From Gemmatimonadaceae bacterium (GTDB lineage: Bacteria > Gemmatimonadota > Gemmatimonadetes > Gemmatimonadales > Gemmatimonadaceae), in assembly GCA_036504815.1 (NCBI GenBank), contig DASXUN010000012.1:248001-312000 (forward strand): a stretch of DNA of 64,000 nt, in the 5' to 3' direction. A program made the position numbers and the translations under genes. A model generated the notes under the pieces. It did not search any database and was not told the DNA's origin. It saw only the letters and a list, made by a program, of their open reading frames with translations. Positions 19,097 through 27,799 of this stretch are shown here, in pieces (position 1 is the first letter of the stretch; each line of letters begins with the position of its first letter).

Positions 19097-20998
19097 CTAT
19101 CTCGGCAGGTGGAGCGCGACCTCGGCCAGCGGCGAAGCCGACGCCGTGTCGAACACCGCCAGGCTCACTCCTCCCGCCCGGAAGGCCGCCAGGTCGAGCC
19201 CGAGGAGACGCACCCATCCGCCGGCCGCGGGCATCCCGGGCCCGAGCACGCGCCGAATCACGCGAGTGCCGGTCGCATCCTTCCGGCGCAGCACGATTGC
19301 CTGCACGCCGGTCGCCATCTTCGTGGGCACGCGCACGGTGTAGCTCAGCTCGCTCGACGTCGGATCAAACATGAAGCGTCCCTCGATGCCGCCCGCGGCC
19401 GCGGTGAACGTCACCGCCAGCGGCGCCCGGCCATTAACGAGCGCGGGCGTCACCGGAGGGGGACGACGCCGCGGTCCCGACTGTTCGAAGGCAAAGGCGA
19501 ACGCCACCAGCCGCGCGTCGCTGAAGGGGCGTCCCAGCAGCTCGAGCCCGGTTGGCAGGCCGTCGCTGGTGAAGCCGGCCGGCATCGTGATGGCCGGGAA
19601 CCCCGTCTGCGCCGACAGGGCGCAGGTGCCGCCCAGTTGCGGGTCTCCCGCCAGCACCGGCTTCCGGGTGCTCGTCGGATAGGCGAGCGCGTCGAGCTTG
19701 AGGCTGTCGAGCAACGCGAGTATCCGCCCGCGCACCAGCTGCTGCTTGGCCAGGACCTTGCGATGCGACTCGGAGTCGCGCGCGCTCGCGGTGTCCGCGG
19801 CGAGGTGCCGCGCCTCGAGCGCCTTGTCGTACAGTCCCAGGTCGATGATCTGGCGGAGCGACTTCACGGGTGCGCCACCGGGGCGCGCGAAGTAATCCAT
19901 CAGGTCGAACTTCGTCTCGAGGATGATCGCGCTGCTTCCCGCAATCAGGTCATCGAAGTCCGGCATGGTCACGTCGACCACCTCGGCACCCAACGACCGC
20001 AGCGTACGCGCCGTCGCGCGAATCGTGTCGATCACGTCGGCGTCGGCGTTGCGGAAGTACGGAGTGAACAGGCCGATGCGGGCGCCGCGCAACGCGTCGG
20101 CGCGCAGCGCATCCACGAAGTGGGGGGGCACCCGCTCGCGCAGATGCGTCGCGACGTCATTCGGATCCTCGCCCACCGTGGCGTCGAGGCCGATGGCGAG
20201 ATCGGTCACGGTGCGCGCCAGCGGACCGGGGACGTCCTGCGTCAGCGCCAGCGGAACAATGCCATCGCGACTGAACAGCCCCATCGTGGGCCGCAGCCCG
20301 AAGAGCGAACCGAAGGCGGAGGGTATGCGGATGGAGCCGCAGGTGTCACTCCCCCACCCCAGCGCACCGAAACTCGCGGCCACGGCCGCCCCGGTGCCGC
20401 CGCTCGAGCCGCCCGGGCATCGCGAGATGTCGTAGGGGTTGCGCGTCTGGCCGCCGAAGGAACTGATGCTCGTGACGCCGGCCGCGAGCTCATGCATGTT
20501 CGCCTTGCCGAGGATCACCGCGCCCGCGTCGCGCAGCTTCCGCACCACGAAGGCGTCCTGCGCCGGATGGTGGTTGGCCAGCGCGAGCGACCCGGCGCTG
20601 GTCGCGAGGTCGCGGGTGTCGTAGTTGTCCTTGAGGATCACCGGCACGCCGTGCAGCGGGCCGCGCACGCGCCCAGCCTGGCGTTCCGCATCCAGTGCGG
20701 CGGCATCGGCCCGGGCGCGCGGATTCAGCCGAATCATGGTGTTGAGACTCGGACCCGCGTGATCGTACGCCGCGATGCGCGCCAGATACGCGTCCACCAG
20801 CTGCACCGCAGTGACGCGTCCGTCGGCCATGGCGCGATCGAGGTCGGTGACCGACGCCTCGGTGACTTCAAACGTCGAGGCGGTGCGGACGGCGCGGCGC
20901 GGCGCGACACCCGGCGCGCGAACCGGCGACGGTGACTGCGCACTGCCCGCGTGAACGAATACGGCCAACAGGGACAAGGCGACGAGCGATCGCGGCAT
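19097..20998 (-). CDS. secreted amidase-signature hydrolase with C-terminal beta domain
   Basis: 633 residues. Signal peptide (MPRSLVALSLLAVFVHAGSA) then an amidase-signature domain (about 45-510): VILKDNYDT carries the catalytic lysine, CPGGSSGGTGAAVA and DTCGSIRIPSAFG the cis-serine and nucleophilic serine. The triad Lys-Ser-Ser looks intact, so it should hydrolyse amide bonds, probably in the periplasm; substrate unknown. The last 115 residues (LAVTFTAAAGG, LSYTVRVP, VSLAVFDTA) form a separate beta-rich module resembling CHRD-type domains. It lies upstream of guaA on the same strand with 171 bases between. Confidence 0.9.
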   Translation of the reverse strand: MPRSLVALSLLAVFVHAGSAQSPSPVRAPGVAPRRAVRTASTFEVTEASVTDLDRAMADGRVTAVQLVDAYLARIAAYDHAGPSLNTMIRLNPRARADAAALDAERQAGRVRGPLHGVPVILKDNYDTRDLATSAGSLALANHHPAQDAFVVRKLRDAGAVILGKANMHELAAGVTSISSFGGQTRNPYDISRCPGGSSGGTGAAVAASFGALGWGSDTCGSIRIPSAFGSLFGLRPTMGLFSRDGIVPLALTQDVPGPLARTVTDLAIGLDATVGEDPNDVATHLRERVPPHFVDALRADALRGARIGLFTPYFRNADADVIDTIRATARTLRSLGAEVVDVTMPDFDDLIAGSSAIILETKFDLMDYFARPGGAPVKSLRQIIDLGLYDKALEARHLAADTASARDSESHRKVLAKQQLVRGRILALLDSLKLDALAYPTSTRKPVLAGDPQLGGTCALSAQTGFPAITMPAGFTSDGLPTGLELLGRPFSDARLVAFAFAFEQSGPRRRPPPVTPALVNGRAPLAVTFTAAAGGIEGRFMFDPTSSELSYTVRVPTKMATGVQAIVLRRKDATGTRVIRRVLGPGMPAAGGWVRLLGLDLAAFRAGGVSLAVFDTASASPLAEVALHLPR

Positions 20999-21052
20999 AC
21001 GAGTATCCTCCAGCGCACCAGTATCCGCCGCGCCGCGCCGCCGCGCAAATCC

Positions 21053-21547
21053 CTACGAACGCGCCGCGGGGATGTCCACGAGACGGAAGGTGTGCCCCGT
21101 CGCCTGCAGGAACCGCTCGGCCCCCTCGTGCGGAATCGAGACCGTGGCCGTGTTCACGAGTGGGTGGCAGTGGAATGCCGACGCGCCCCAGATGTCGCGG
21201 TCGATGAACACCTCGACCGCGTGGGCCGCATCGTTCACGAGCGCGAGGAGCGAGACGCTGCCCGGCGCGATGCCCAGGCAGCGCTGCAGCCGGTCGGGAG
21301 ACCCGAAGCTGGGCCGCTCGAATCCCGTCGCCGCCGCGAGCGCGCGCAGGTCCACGGGCTTGCTGGCGCCAACCACGACCAGCGCCTGGCGCGTTCCCTT
21401 CTTGTCGCGCAGGAAGAGGTTCTTGGTCGGCGCGCCCGGCAGCGGCGGCACCAGCCGCTCGACTTCCTCGATGGTGAAGACGGGCGGATGATCCACCCGT
21501 TCGTAGGCAACGCCATTCGCGGCAAGAAAGGCGAACAGATCAGCCAT
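21053..21547 (-). CDS. YbaK/ProX-type aminoacyl-tRNA deacylase
   Basis: 164-residue member of the YbaK/ProX editing family, which hydrolyses mischarged tRNA (Ala- or Cys-tRNA-Pro). Typical features are GAPTKNLFLRDKK with the conserved lysine, RPSFGSPDRL, GIAPGSVSLLAL and the C-terminal FHCHPLVNTATV segment. It resembles the ProX subgroup. The ATG at 21547 is the last gene start of the iron-uptake chain, overlapping the tiny membrane protein by 8 bases. Its link to iron is positional only. Confidence 0.9.
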   Translation of the reverse strand: MADLFAFLAANGVAYERVDHPPVFTIEEVERLVPPLPGAPTKNLFLRDKKGTRQALVVVGASKPVDLRALAAATGFERPSFGSPDRLQRCLGIAPGSVSLLALVNDAAHAVEVFIDRDIWGASAFHCHPLVNTATVSIPHEGAERFLQATGHTFRLVDIPAARS

Positions 21548-21704
21548 TGGCCGCGCCAGGTCCCGGCGGGCGCTTCGGTGCCCGGCCCAGGGAAACGATG
21601 GTGGGCTTTGGCCGCGCGCGACGCCGGCGGCGCCAGATGAGAAACGCCACGGCACCGGCGGCGAGGAACGCCACCGCCACATCCTGCCAGCCGAGGCCAC
21701 CCAT
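21540..21704 (-). CDS. 54-residue single-span membrane protein coupled to feoB
   Basis: MGGLGWQDVA, one hydrophobic helix (VAFLAAGAVAFLIW, about 11-24), then five arginines and a basic, proline-rich tail, predicting an N-out, C-in topology. The ATG overlaps the feoB stop as ATGA and the tail overlaps the next gene. Size, topology and position match the small FeoB-associated membrane proteins found after feoB in many bacteria, but the cysteines typical of that family are missing. Possible FeoB accessory subunit; no family confidently recognised. Confidence 0.7.
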   Translation of the reverse strand: MGGLGWQDVAVAFLAAGAVAFLIWRRRRRARPKPTIVSLGRAPKRPPGPGAANG

Positions 21705-23884
21705 CAACCGTACCCCAGCAATCGCCCGCCCTGGTAGACGGCGAAGGAGGCCAGCCAGGCCATGGTGTTCATCATCAGCAGCATGAAGATGGGCCAGCGC
21801 CACGAGTTGGTTTCGCGCCGCACCACGGCCAGCGTCGACATGCACTGACAGGCGAGCACGTAGAACACCATCAGGCTGAGGCCGGTCAGCGGCGTGTAGG
21901 CGCGCAGGCCGGTGCGCGAGTCGACGGCCTCGCGCAGGCTCTTGCGCAGGGGCTGCACCGCACGCTCGCCGCTCTCGAGATTGAAGACCGTCGCCATCGT
22001 CGACACCATCACTTCACGGGCCGCCAGCGACGTGATCAGCCCGATGCCGATGCGCCAATCGAAGCCGAGCGGCGCGATGGCCGGCTCGATGAGCTTGCCG
22101 GCCCGCCCCGCGAACGAGTGTTCCAGCGTGGCCGACGCGATGTGCCGGTCGAGCATCGTGACGCGTGCCGTGTCCGCCACCGCCACGGCCGCCACGCGCT
22201 CGCGCTCGAATGCGCGCGCCGCTTCGCTCCCGCGCGGATAACTCGCCAGGAACCACAGCACCACGGTGATGGCGAGGATCACGGTTCCCGCATTGCGCGT
22301 GAAGAGGATGCTGCGCTCCCGCACGGTCACGAAGACCGACCGCCACGCGGGCAGGCGGTACGGCGGGAGCTCCATCACGTAGAGCGGCATGCCGCCGGAC
22401 AGGACGGTGCGCTTCAGCGCCCACGCCACGAGGATCGCCGCCATGATGCCGATGAAGTACATGGAGAAGAGCGTGATCCCCGGAAGGGTCACGAACCCCA
22501 CCCATCGGTTCGGCACGAACGCGCCGATCAGGAGGGCGTAGACGGGAAGCCGGGCGCTGCACGACATGAACGGCGCGATCATGATCGTCGCGAACCGGTC
22601 GCGGCGATTGTCGATGCTCCGCGTCGCCATGATCCCCGGAATCGCGCAGGCGAAGGACGACAGGAGCGGAATGAAGGAGCGCCCCGACAGGCCGACGCGC
22701 GACATCACGCGGTCCATGATGAAGGCGGCGCGGGCCATGTACCCGCTGTCCTCGAGAATCGAGAGGAAGAGGAACAGGATCGCGATCTGCGGCACGAAGG
22801 TCAGCGTAGTGCCCACGCCGGCAATGACGCCGTTCACCAGCAGCGAACGCAGCGGCCCTTCCGCCATCACCGATCCCACGGCGTTCCCGACGCCCGTCAT
22901 CCCCCAGTCGATCAGGTTCATCAGGGGCTGCGCCCAGGCGAAGACCGACTGGAAGACGGCGCCCATCAGCACCACGAAGATGATCGGGCCGAAGATGCGA
23001 TGCGTGAGCACGCGGTCGATGGCTTCGCGCCGGGCATCCTTGCGCGTGCCGGCCGGCACGTTCACCGCCTCCGCGACAAGCGCCGTGATGGCCTGATAAC
23101 GGCCCGCGACGTCGCCGGCACGCCAGGTGGGCTGGAATTCGTCGAGGCGCCGCGCGAGGAGATGCGCGTCCGCGAGGGTCTCCGGCGGAACGTGCCGCTC
23201 GAGCGCGTCGTCATCCCCGTTGTCGAGAAGCATCGCAATGGCGAGATCGCGCTGCGCCCGCTCGGGCACGCTTTCGCGGCGCGGCAGCCGCTGCTCCAGC
23301 CGTTCGATGACGCGCTCCAGGTGCGCCGGCCACTCGCGGAAGTGCCGCAGCGAGGGTTCGACATCGCGTGTCATCAGTTCGCGCAGCCGGTCGAGTCCCT
23401 CGTCCTTGGCGGCGGAGATCCCGATCACCGGCACGCCGAGCTGCCGTTCGAGCGCGTCCGTCTCGATGCGCAGTCCCTGCGCGCGCGCCGCGTCCATCAT
23501 GTTCAGCGCCAGGATGAGCGGGCGGCCGAGTTCGATCACCTGCAACGCGAGATACAGGTGGCGATCCAGGTTGGTGGCGTCGACGACGAAGACGATCAGA
23601 TCGGGAGGCGGCGTGTCGGGCTGAAGCCCGAGCAGGACGTCACGCACCACCATCTCATCCGGCGACGCCGGCTGCAGGCTGTAGCTCCCCGGAAGGTCGA
23701 TGATCTCCGCGCGCTGACCGTGCGGCAGGTCGCAGAACCCGGTCTTCTTCTCGACCGTCACGCCCGGATAGTTGGCGACCTTTTGTCGCAGCCCCGTCAG
23801 CGCGTTGAAGAGCGTGGACTTCCCGGCGTTCGGGTTGCCCAGAATGGCAATGCGGCGCGGGCGCGCCTCAGAGGTCCGCGACAT
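21704..23884 (-). CDS. feoB: ferrous iron transporter FeoB
   Basis: Inner-membrane Fe(II) importer with an N-terminal GTPase. 726 residues. G1 GNPNAGKST at 16-24, G3 DLPGSYSL, G4 NMMD, then a helical GDI-like spacer (to about 265) and a polytopic core with two Gate motifs rich in Cys/Gly/Pro (SSFACAIPGIMATR and the C-terminal VLACQCMSTLAVVRRE). The first 17 bases overlap feoA, so the two are co-translated. Expected to be expressed under low iron from the operator at 24716. Confidence 0.97.
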   Translation of the reverse strand: MSRTSEARPRRIAILGNPNAGKSTLFNALTGLRQKVANYPGVTVEKKTGFCDLPHGQRAEIIDLPGSYSLQPASPDEMVVRDVLLGLQPDTPPPDLIVFVVDATNLDRHLYLALQVIELGRPLILALNMMDAARAQGLRIETDALERQLGVPVIGISAAKDEGLDRLRELMTRDVEPSLRHFREWPAHLERVIERLEQRLPRRESVPERAQRDLAIAMLLDNGDDDALERHVPPETLADAHLLARRLDEFQPTWRAGDVAGRYQAITALVAEAVNVPAGTRKDARREAIDRVLTHRIFGPIIFVVLMGAVFQSVFAWAQPLMNLIDWGMTGVGNAVGSVMAEGPLRSLLVNGVIAGVGTTLTFVPQIAILFLFLSILEDSGYMARAAFIMDRVMSRVGLSGRSFIPLLSSFACAIPGIMATRSIDNRRDRFATIMIAPFMSCSARLPVYALLIGAFVPNRWVGFVTLPGITLFSMYFIGIMAAILVAWALKRTVLSGGMPLYVMELPPYRLPAWRSVFVTVRERSILFTRNAGTVILAITVVLWFLASYPRGSEAARAFERERVAAVAVADTARVTMLDRHIASATLEHSFAGRAGKLIEPAIAPLGFDWRIGIGLITSLAAREVMVSTMATVFNLESGERAVQPLRKSLREAVDSRTGLRAYTPLTGLSLMVFYVLACQCMSTLAVVRRETNSWRWPIFMLLMMNTMAWLASFAVYQGGRLLGYG

Positions 23885-24134
23885 CTATCCCGCGCGCCTC
23901 AGTCCGCCGTAGCGACAAATGCACCCCCCGCACCGCAATCTCCATCGGATCGCCCAAGGGCGCCCGCCGGATCATCTCGACCTCCGTGCCAGGCGTCAGG
24001 CCCAGCTCCATCAGGCGCCGCGCAATCGGCGGCGGGCAGTCCACGCTGGCGATGACGCCGCGCTCCCCGATGGCGAGCCGATCGAGGGAACGCGTGGTGG
24101 CGTGCTGGCGCGGCAGGTGGGAACGCGGATTCAT
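23868..24134 (-). CDS. feoA: FeoA-type SH3-like protein
   Basis: 88 residues with an SH3-like fold of the FeoA family, a cytosolic partner needed for FeoB transport in studied bacteria. Family pattern: LDRLAIGERGVI, IARRLMELGLTPGTEVEMIRRAPLGDP, EIAVRGVHLSLRR. The ATG overlaps the regulator's stop as ATGA and its end overlaps feoB, so regulator, feoA and feoB form one message. Confidence 0.95.
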   Translation of the reverse strand: MNPRSHLPRQHATTRSLDRLAIGERGVIASVDCPPPIARRLMELGLTPGTEVEMIRRAPLGDPMEIAVRGVHLSLRRTEARGIDVADL

Positions 24135-24682
24135 GCGCGCTGCAACGCTCGGCCGATGGGCGTGATCAGCGAGTCACGCAGGCAGGTGGCGCCGCACAGG
24201 TCGCAGGCGCCCGGCTCATGCTCCTTGCAGGAGCGCGGGCTGGTGCGGTACGCATCGCGAAAGAGCGCCGCGGCCGGATGCTTGGAGCGCATGAAGGTGG
24301 TCAACCGCAGCAACTCCACGGAGACTTCCGGACTCACGAGGTGCTCGATCATGCAGGCGTCCTCGGTGGCCACATCCTCGGGGACGCCGAGGATCTCCGT
24401 CAGGAACATCGAGAGCACGCGCCGGCTCGACTCGGTGCGCGACGCGAAGCCGGACCCCTCGTTGGTGAGCTCGACGCAGCCATAGCGCTCGTGGCGAACG
24501 AAGCCTCGCTTCTCGAGCGAACGCAGCATCGAGGTGACGCCGCTCTTCGAGACGCCCAGATGCTCCGCGATGTCGCCGACGCGCGCGTGCCCCTTCTCGG
24601 CCTTGAGCAGCGCGACCGTCTGGAGATAGTGCGCCATCGAGTGCGACACTTCCTTTTCGCTGTATCGCTTCCAGATTTCCAT
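24131..24682 (-). CDS. DtxR/MntR-family iron-responsive repressor with C-terminal Cys cluster
   Basis: 183 residues. N-terminal winged helix (about 16-78; VGDIAEHLGVSKSGVTSMLR is the recognition region) and a DtxR-type metal/dimer domain. EDACMIEHLV puts C110, E113 and H114 where DtxR has C102, E105, H106; cysteine there is the iron-sensor pattern, MntR having an acid. The SH3 domain of classical DtxR is missing. The tail instead has C152, C160, C163 and C167, reminiscent of FeoC-like cysteine clusters. First gene of the feo operon, so probably autoregulated through the adjacent palindrome. Confidence 0.92.
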   Translation of the reverse strand: MEIWKRYSEKEVSHSMAHYLQTVALLKAEKGHARVGDIAEHLGVSKSGVTSMLRSLEKRGFVRHERYGCVELTNEGSGFASRTESSRRVLSMFLTEILGVPEDVATEDACMIEHLVSPEVSVELLRLTTFMRSKHPAAALFRDAYRTSPRSCKEHEPGACDLCGATCLRDSLITPIGRALQRA

Positions 24683-24715
24683 GAGCTGCGCGTCCTTGAT
24701 GCGGTGGACTCAAGA

Positions 24716-24735
24716 CTGTTAAGGTAGCTTAACAG
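24716..24735. promoter_or_regulatory. palindromic operator, likely iron-regulator site
   Basis: Perfect 8-base inverted repeat, CTGTTAAG and CTTAACAG, around GTAG. It lies 34 bases before the regulator's ATG and 48 bases before the divergent receiver gene. Length, TTAA-rich half-sites and location match DtxR/IdeR/MntR operators, so it probably controls the feo operon and may also affect the receiver gene. It is AT-rich in an otherwise GC-rich region. Confidence 0.8.
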
Positions 24736-24782
24736 GACGCTTCGACTGACGCAATCGGACATCCCGCGCGATCTTCCTCGCC

Positions 24783-25163
24783 ATGAAGATCTTCGTCGTG
24801 GACGACGACCCCTTCGCGCAACGCCTTCTGGTTCGACAGCTCGAAACCATCGGCCATTCCGATGTCGTGGTGTTCTCCGCTGCCAAGGAGCCCTTGGCAA
24901 TACTCGGCTCCGACGTTGGCGCAGCCGAGGTCATCGTACTCGACCTGGCCATGCCGGACATGGATGGCATGGAGTTTATCCAGCAGCTGGCGCGCCTGAA
25001 GTTTTCGGGCACGCTGATTTTCGTCAGTGGCATGGACGAGCGCATCCTGCAGCTCGCGCCGATGCTCGCCACCGGCCTGCATCTCAAGGTCGCCGGCGCG
25101 TTGAAGAAGCCCGGTTCACCCGAACAGTTGCGCGCGTTGCTCAGCCCGGTCGCGCCGCAGTAG
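24783..25163 (+). CDS. single-domain response regulator
   Basis: 126 residues, receiver domain only. FVVDDDP gives the acidic pocket, D54 in VLDLAMPDMDG is the phosphorylation site, the switch serine is in FVSGMD and the conserved lysine in ALKKP. No output domain, so it would act by protein contact or as a relay partner. It is divergent from the iron regulator and shares its short promoter region; no kinase is adjacent. The stand-alone Hpt protein at 16253-16609 is a conceivable partner, by inference only. Confidence 0.9.
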   Translation: MKIFVVDDDPFAQRLLVRQLETIGHSDVVVFSAAKEPLAILGSDVGAAEVIVLDLAMPDMDGMEFIQQLARLKFSGTLIFVSGMDERILQLAPMLATGLHLKVAGALKKPGSPEQLRALLSPVAPQ

Positions 25164-25234
25164 TTCGAGCTCTCCCCGATTACAATTCGCCCATCGAGGC
25201 TTCACGTCGAAACCTCCTTGCGGACTGAGGCACA

Positions 25235-26047
25235 ATGCAGAATCGTCGAATCCTCTGGGTGGTCGCCGTCGTCATCACCCTGGTCTCGGCCGTCTACCAG
25301 CGCATGACGGGTCCCACTTATCCCGCGCGCGGCACGGTTCAGTTGGGCGGCACAGCACTCAAGCTGAAACTCACCCGCACGCACGGTGGGCCCGGCGATC
25401 AGCCCGTCGTCATCGCGGCCGCAGACACGGCCATCGCCGGTGAGATCGCGTGGCGCCGGTACCCCACGCAGGAAGCCTGGCAACGGACTCCCCTGGCACG
25501 CGAGGGCGGCGAACTCCGGGCGGCCCTCCCCCACCAGCCGGTGGCCGGCAAGCTGGAGTATCAGGTGCACCTGACGCGCGGCAGCGAGTCGGCGGTCTTT
25601 CCCGAGCGTCCGGCCATCACGCGCTTCCGGGATGCCGTTCCTGCCTACGTCCTGATTCCGCACGTGTCGGCGATGTTCTTCTTCATGCTCTTCGCCACGG
25701 CGGCAGCGCTCGGCGCCCTCGTCCGCGCGCCGCAGGCCCGACGCGACGCGTACATCGGCATGGCGCTTCTGGCGGTCGGCGGCTTCGTGCTTGGCCCGCT
25801 GATGCAGAAGATCGCCTTTGGCGCGTGGTGGACGGGGATTCCCTTCGGCTGGGACCTCACGGACAACAAGACCCTGTTCGCCGCCATCGCCTGGGCATTC
25901 GTGTGGTGGCGCATGCGCGGGCAGCGCGACGCGCGCGCGGCAATCATCGTGGCGGCAGTGGTCACGCTCGGTGTCTTTGCGATTCCGCACAGCACGTGGG
26001 GCTCGGAGGTGGACTGGAGCGCGACGGCGGCCCCTGCGCTTCAGTAG
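25235..26047 (+). CDS. conserved membrane protein of unknown function
   Basis: 270 residues, family not recognised. Membrane helix at about 6-22, an extracytoplasmic beta-rich region (about 30-135, with RGTVQLGG, VVIAAADTAIAGEIAWRRY, KLEYQVHL), then four hydrophobic helices (about 142-165, 174-192, 208-222, 228-245). The WTGIPFGWDLTDNKTLFAAI segment between helices is strikingly conserved-looking. It sits between a receiver gene and a MASE1 kinase on the same strand, without overlap. Confidence 0.75.
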   Translation: MQNRRILWVVAVVITLVSAVYQRMTGPTYPARGTVQLGGTALKLKLTRTHGGPGDQPVVIAAADTAIAGEIAWRRYPTQEAWQRTPLAREGGELRAALPHQPVAGKLEYQVHLTRGSESAVFPERPAITRFRDAVPAYVLIPHVSAMFFFMLFATAAALGALVRAPQARRDAYIGMALLAVGGFVLGPLMQKIAFGAWWTGIPFGWDLTDNKTLFAAIAWAFVWWRMRGQRDARAAIIVAAVVTLGVFAIPHSTWGSEVDWSATAAPALQ

Positions 26048-26224
26048 CCGCGAGGCGATCGGCTCGAGCGACGAGCTAGAGGTTGAGACGGGGCAGCTGT
26101 GACGCCGCGCACAGCGAGCCGGTCGACCGCCGGGAGATTGGGAACTGGGGGCCCTGCCCCGTGTAGGACAACCTATCGGCGACAAGGACCCCCACTGAGC
26201 GCCACCCCAGCCCGTTCCATACCC

Positions 26225-27799
26225 ATGTTCCACGACGCGCGTCGCCGCTTTTTGGAACTGGCCGCCGAGCCGCGTCGTCGCGATCTGGTGCGCGCGACGC
26301 TTTTGTTTGTCGCGTACGCGGCCGCCGGTTGGCTTTCATTGAACGCCGCCACCGAGCACCGGGCCGTCTCGTCGCTCTGGCCACCGGCAGGCATCGCAAT
26401 CTTCGCCTTGTACCGATACGGACCGCGCCTGTGGCCCGGCGTGGCGGCGGCAGCGCTCGTGCTGAACGCATCCAACGGCATATCGCTCGGCGGCGCCGCA
26501 GTCATCGCGGCCGGCGACGTGCTCGAAGCGATCGCCGGGGCGTGGCTGCTGCGACGCGCGTGGGGGGCCCGCGAGGTCCCGGAGAGCGTGGGCGACATCG
26601 CCGCCTTCGCCGCCTATGCCGGCGCGATCAGCACGATGATCGGTGCGACGGTCGGCGTGGCCACGCTCGTGCTCACGTCTGCCACCACCTGGCAGACCAG
26701 CCTGAACCTCTGGCTCGTCTGGTGGACGGGCGACGCGGTTGGCGTGGTGGTGGTTGCGCCGCTGCTCTTCGCCTGGGCGTCGCGCCCTCCGGATCCGCAG
26801 CCGCAGCGTCGCACCCGCATCGAGGCGGCGATGCTGCTCGCGCTCCTCGCCGTGGGCTGCGACGTCGTCTTCGCGCGCTGGGGCGTACTGGCCTTCGCGG
26901 TCTTCCCGCTCGCCGGATGGATCGCCCTGCGGTACGGCCTGCGAGGCGCTTCGCTGGCGACCGTGCTCGTGGCCCTTGTCGCCGGCGCCCGCACGCTGGC
27001 TGGGTACGGGCCGTTCACCATTTTCAGCCCAACGACCAACCTCTTCGCCCTGCAGCTCTTCCTCGTCCTGCTTGGCGTGATGAACCTCCTCTTTGCCGCG
27101 CTCCAGGCGGAGGCCAACGCCAGCCAGGGCCGCCTGGCGCGCCTGTCGCATCTCCTGCTTACCGCGCACGAGGATGAGCGTCGCCGGGTGGCGCGCGAGG
27201 TGCACGACGAACTGGGCCAGGCGCTGACCGCCGCGAAGATCGGGCTCGGCGCCGCGCTTCAGCGCACCCAGCTCCGCGGCTCCCTGGACTCGGAGCGCCA
27301 CGTGCGCGGGGCGGTCGCCACGCTGGACCGGGCGATTGAGGCCGTGCAGCGCATCGTGCTCCAACTGCGACCGGGTGTCCTCGACAACCTCGGTCCGCTC
27401 GCCGCCATCGAGTACGCGGCGCAGCAGTTCACGGCGCAGACCCACGTGCCGGTGACGCTGGCACTCCCGCCCGAGCCCCTGCCGATCAACACCGAAGGCT
27501 CGACAGTCCTGTACCGCGTGACGCAGGAAGCGCTCACCAACATCATGCGTCACGCCGCCGCCACGATGGTGCTCATCCATCTGCGCCGCGACGAGGACGT
27601 GCTGACCCTGCGCATCGTCGACAACGGGCGCGGCATCGATGAGGAGCAGGTGCGAAATCCCCGCTCGATGGGGATCCTCGGCATGCGCGAACGTGCCGCT
27701 GCCTGCGACGGCAGCCTCGAGGTGCGCCGCGCCCCGCCGAACGGCACCGCCGTCACGCTCACCCTTCCCGCGGATGACCCGCTCCGGAGAACCGCATGA
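26225..27799 (+). CDS. MASE1-domain sensor histidine kinase (NarL/HisKA_3 type)
   Basis: 524 residues. Eight to nine membrane helices of a MASE1 sensor (about 23-295; AYAAAGWLSLNAAT, SSLWPPAGIA, WLVWWTGDAVGVVVVAPL). Then HisKA_3 with REVHDELGQ (phospho-histidine 327) and a HATPase domain (TQEALTNIMRHA N-box, DNGRGI, MGILGMRERA). The ligand of MASE1 is unknown. The stop overlaps the response regulator start as ATGA, giving a clear cognate pair. ATG at 26225 chosen because the in-frame upstream extension is low-complexity. Confidence 0.93.
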   Translation: MFHDARRRFLELAAEPRRRDLVRATLLFVAYAAAGWLSLNAATEHRAVSSLWPPAGIAIFALYRYGPRLWPGVAAAALVLNASNGISLGGAAVIAAGDVLEAIAGAWLLRRAWGAREVPESVGDIAAFAAYAGAISTMIGATVGVATLVLTSATTWQTSLNLWLVWWTGDAVGVVVVAPLLFAWASRPPDPQPQRRTRIEAAMLLALLAVGCDVVFARWGVLAFAVFPLAGWIALRYGLRGASLATVLVALVAGARTLAGYGPFTIFSPTTNLFALQLFLVLLGVMNLLFAALQAEANASQGRLARLSHLLLTAHEDERRRVAREVHDELGQALTAAKIGLGAALQRTQLRGSLDSERHVRGAVATLDRAIEAVQRIVLQLRPGVLDNLGPLAAIEYAAQQFTAQTHVPVTLALPPEPLPINTEGSTVLYRVTQEALTNIMRHAAATMVLIHLRRDEDVLTLRIVDNGRGIDEEQVRNPRSMGILGMRERAAACDGSLEVRRAPPNGTAVTLTLPADDPLRRTA

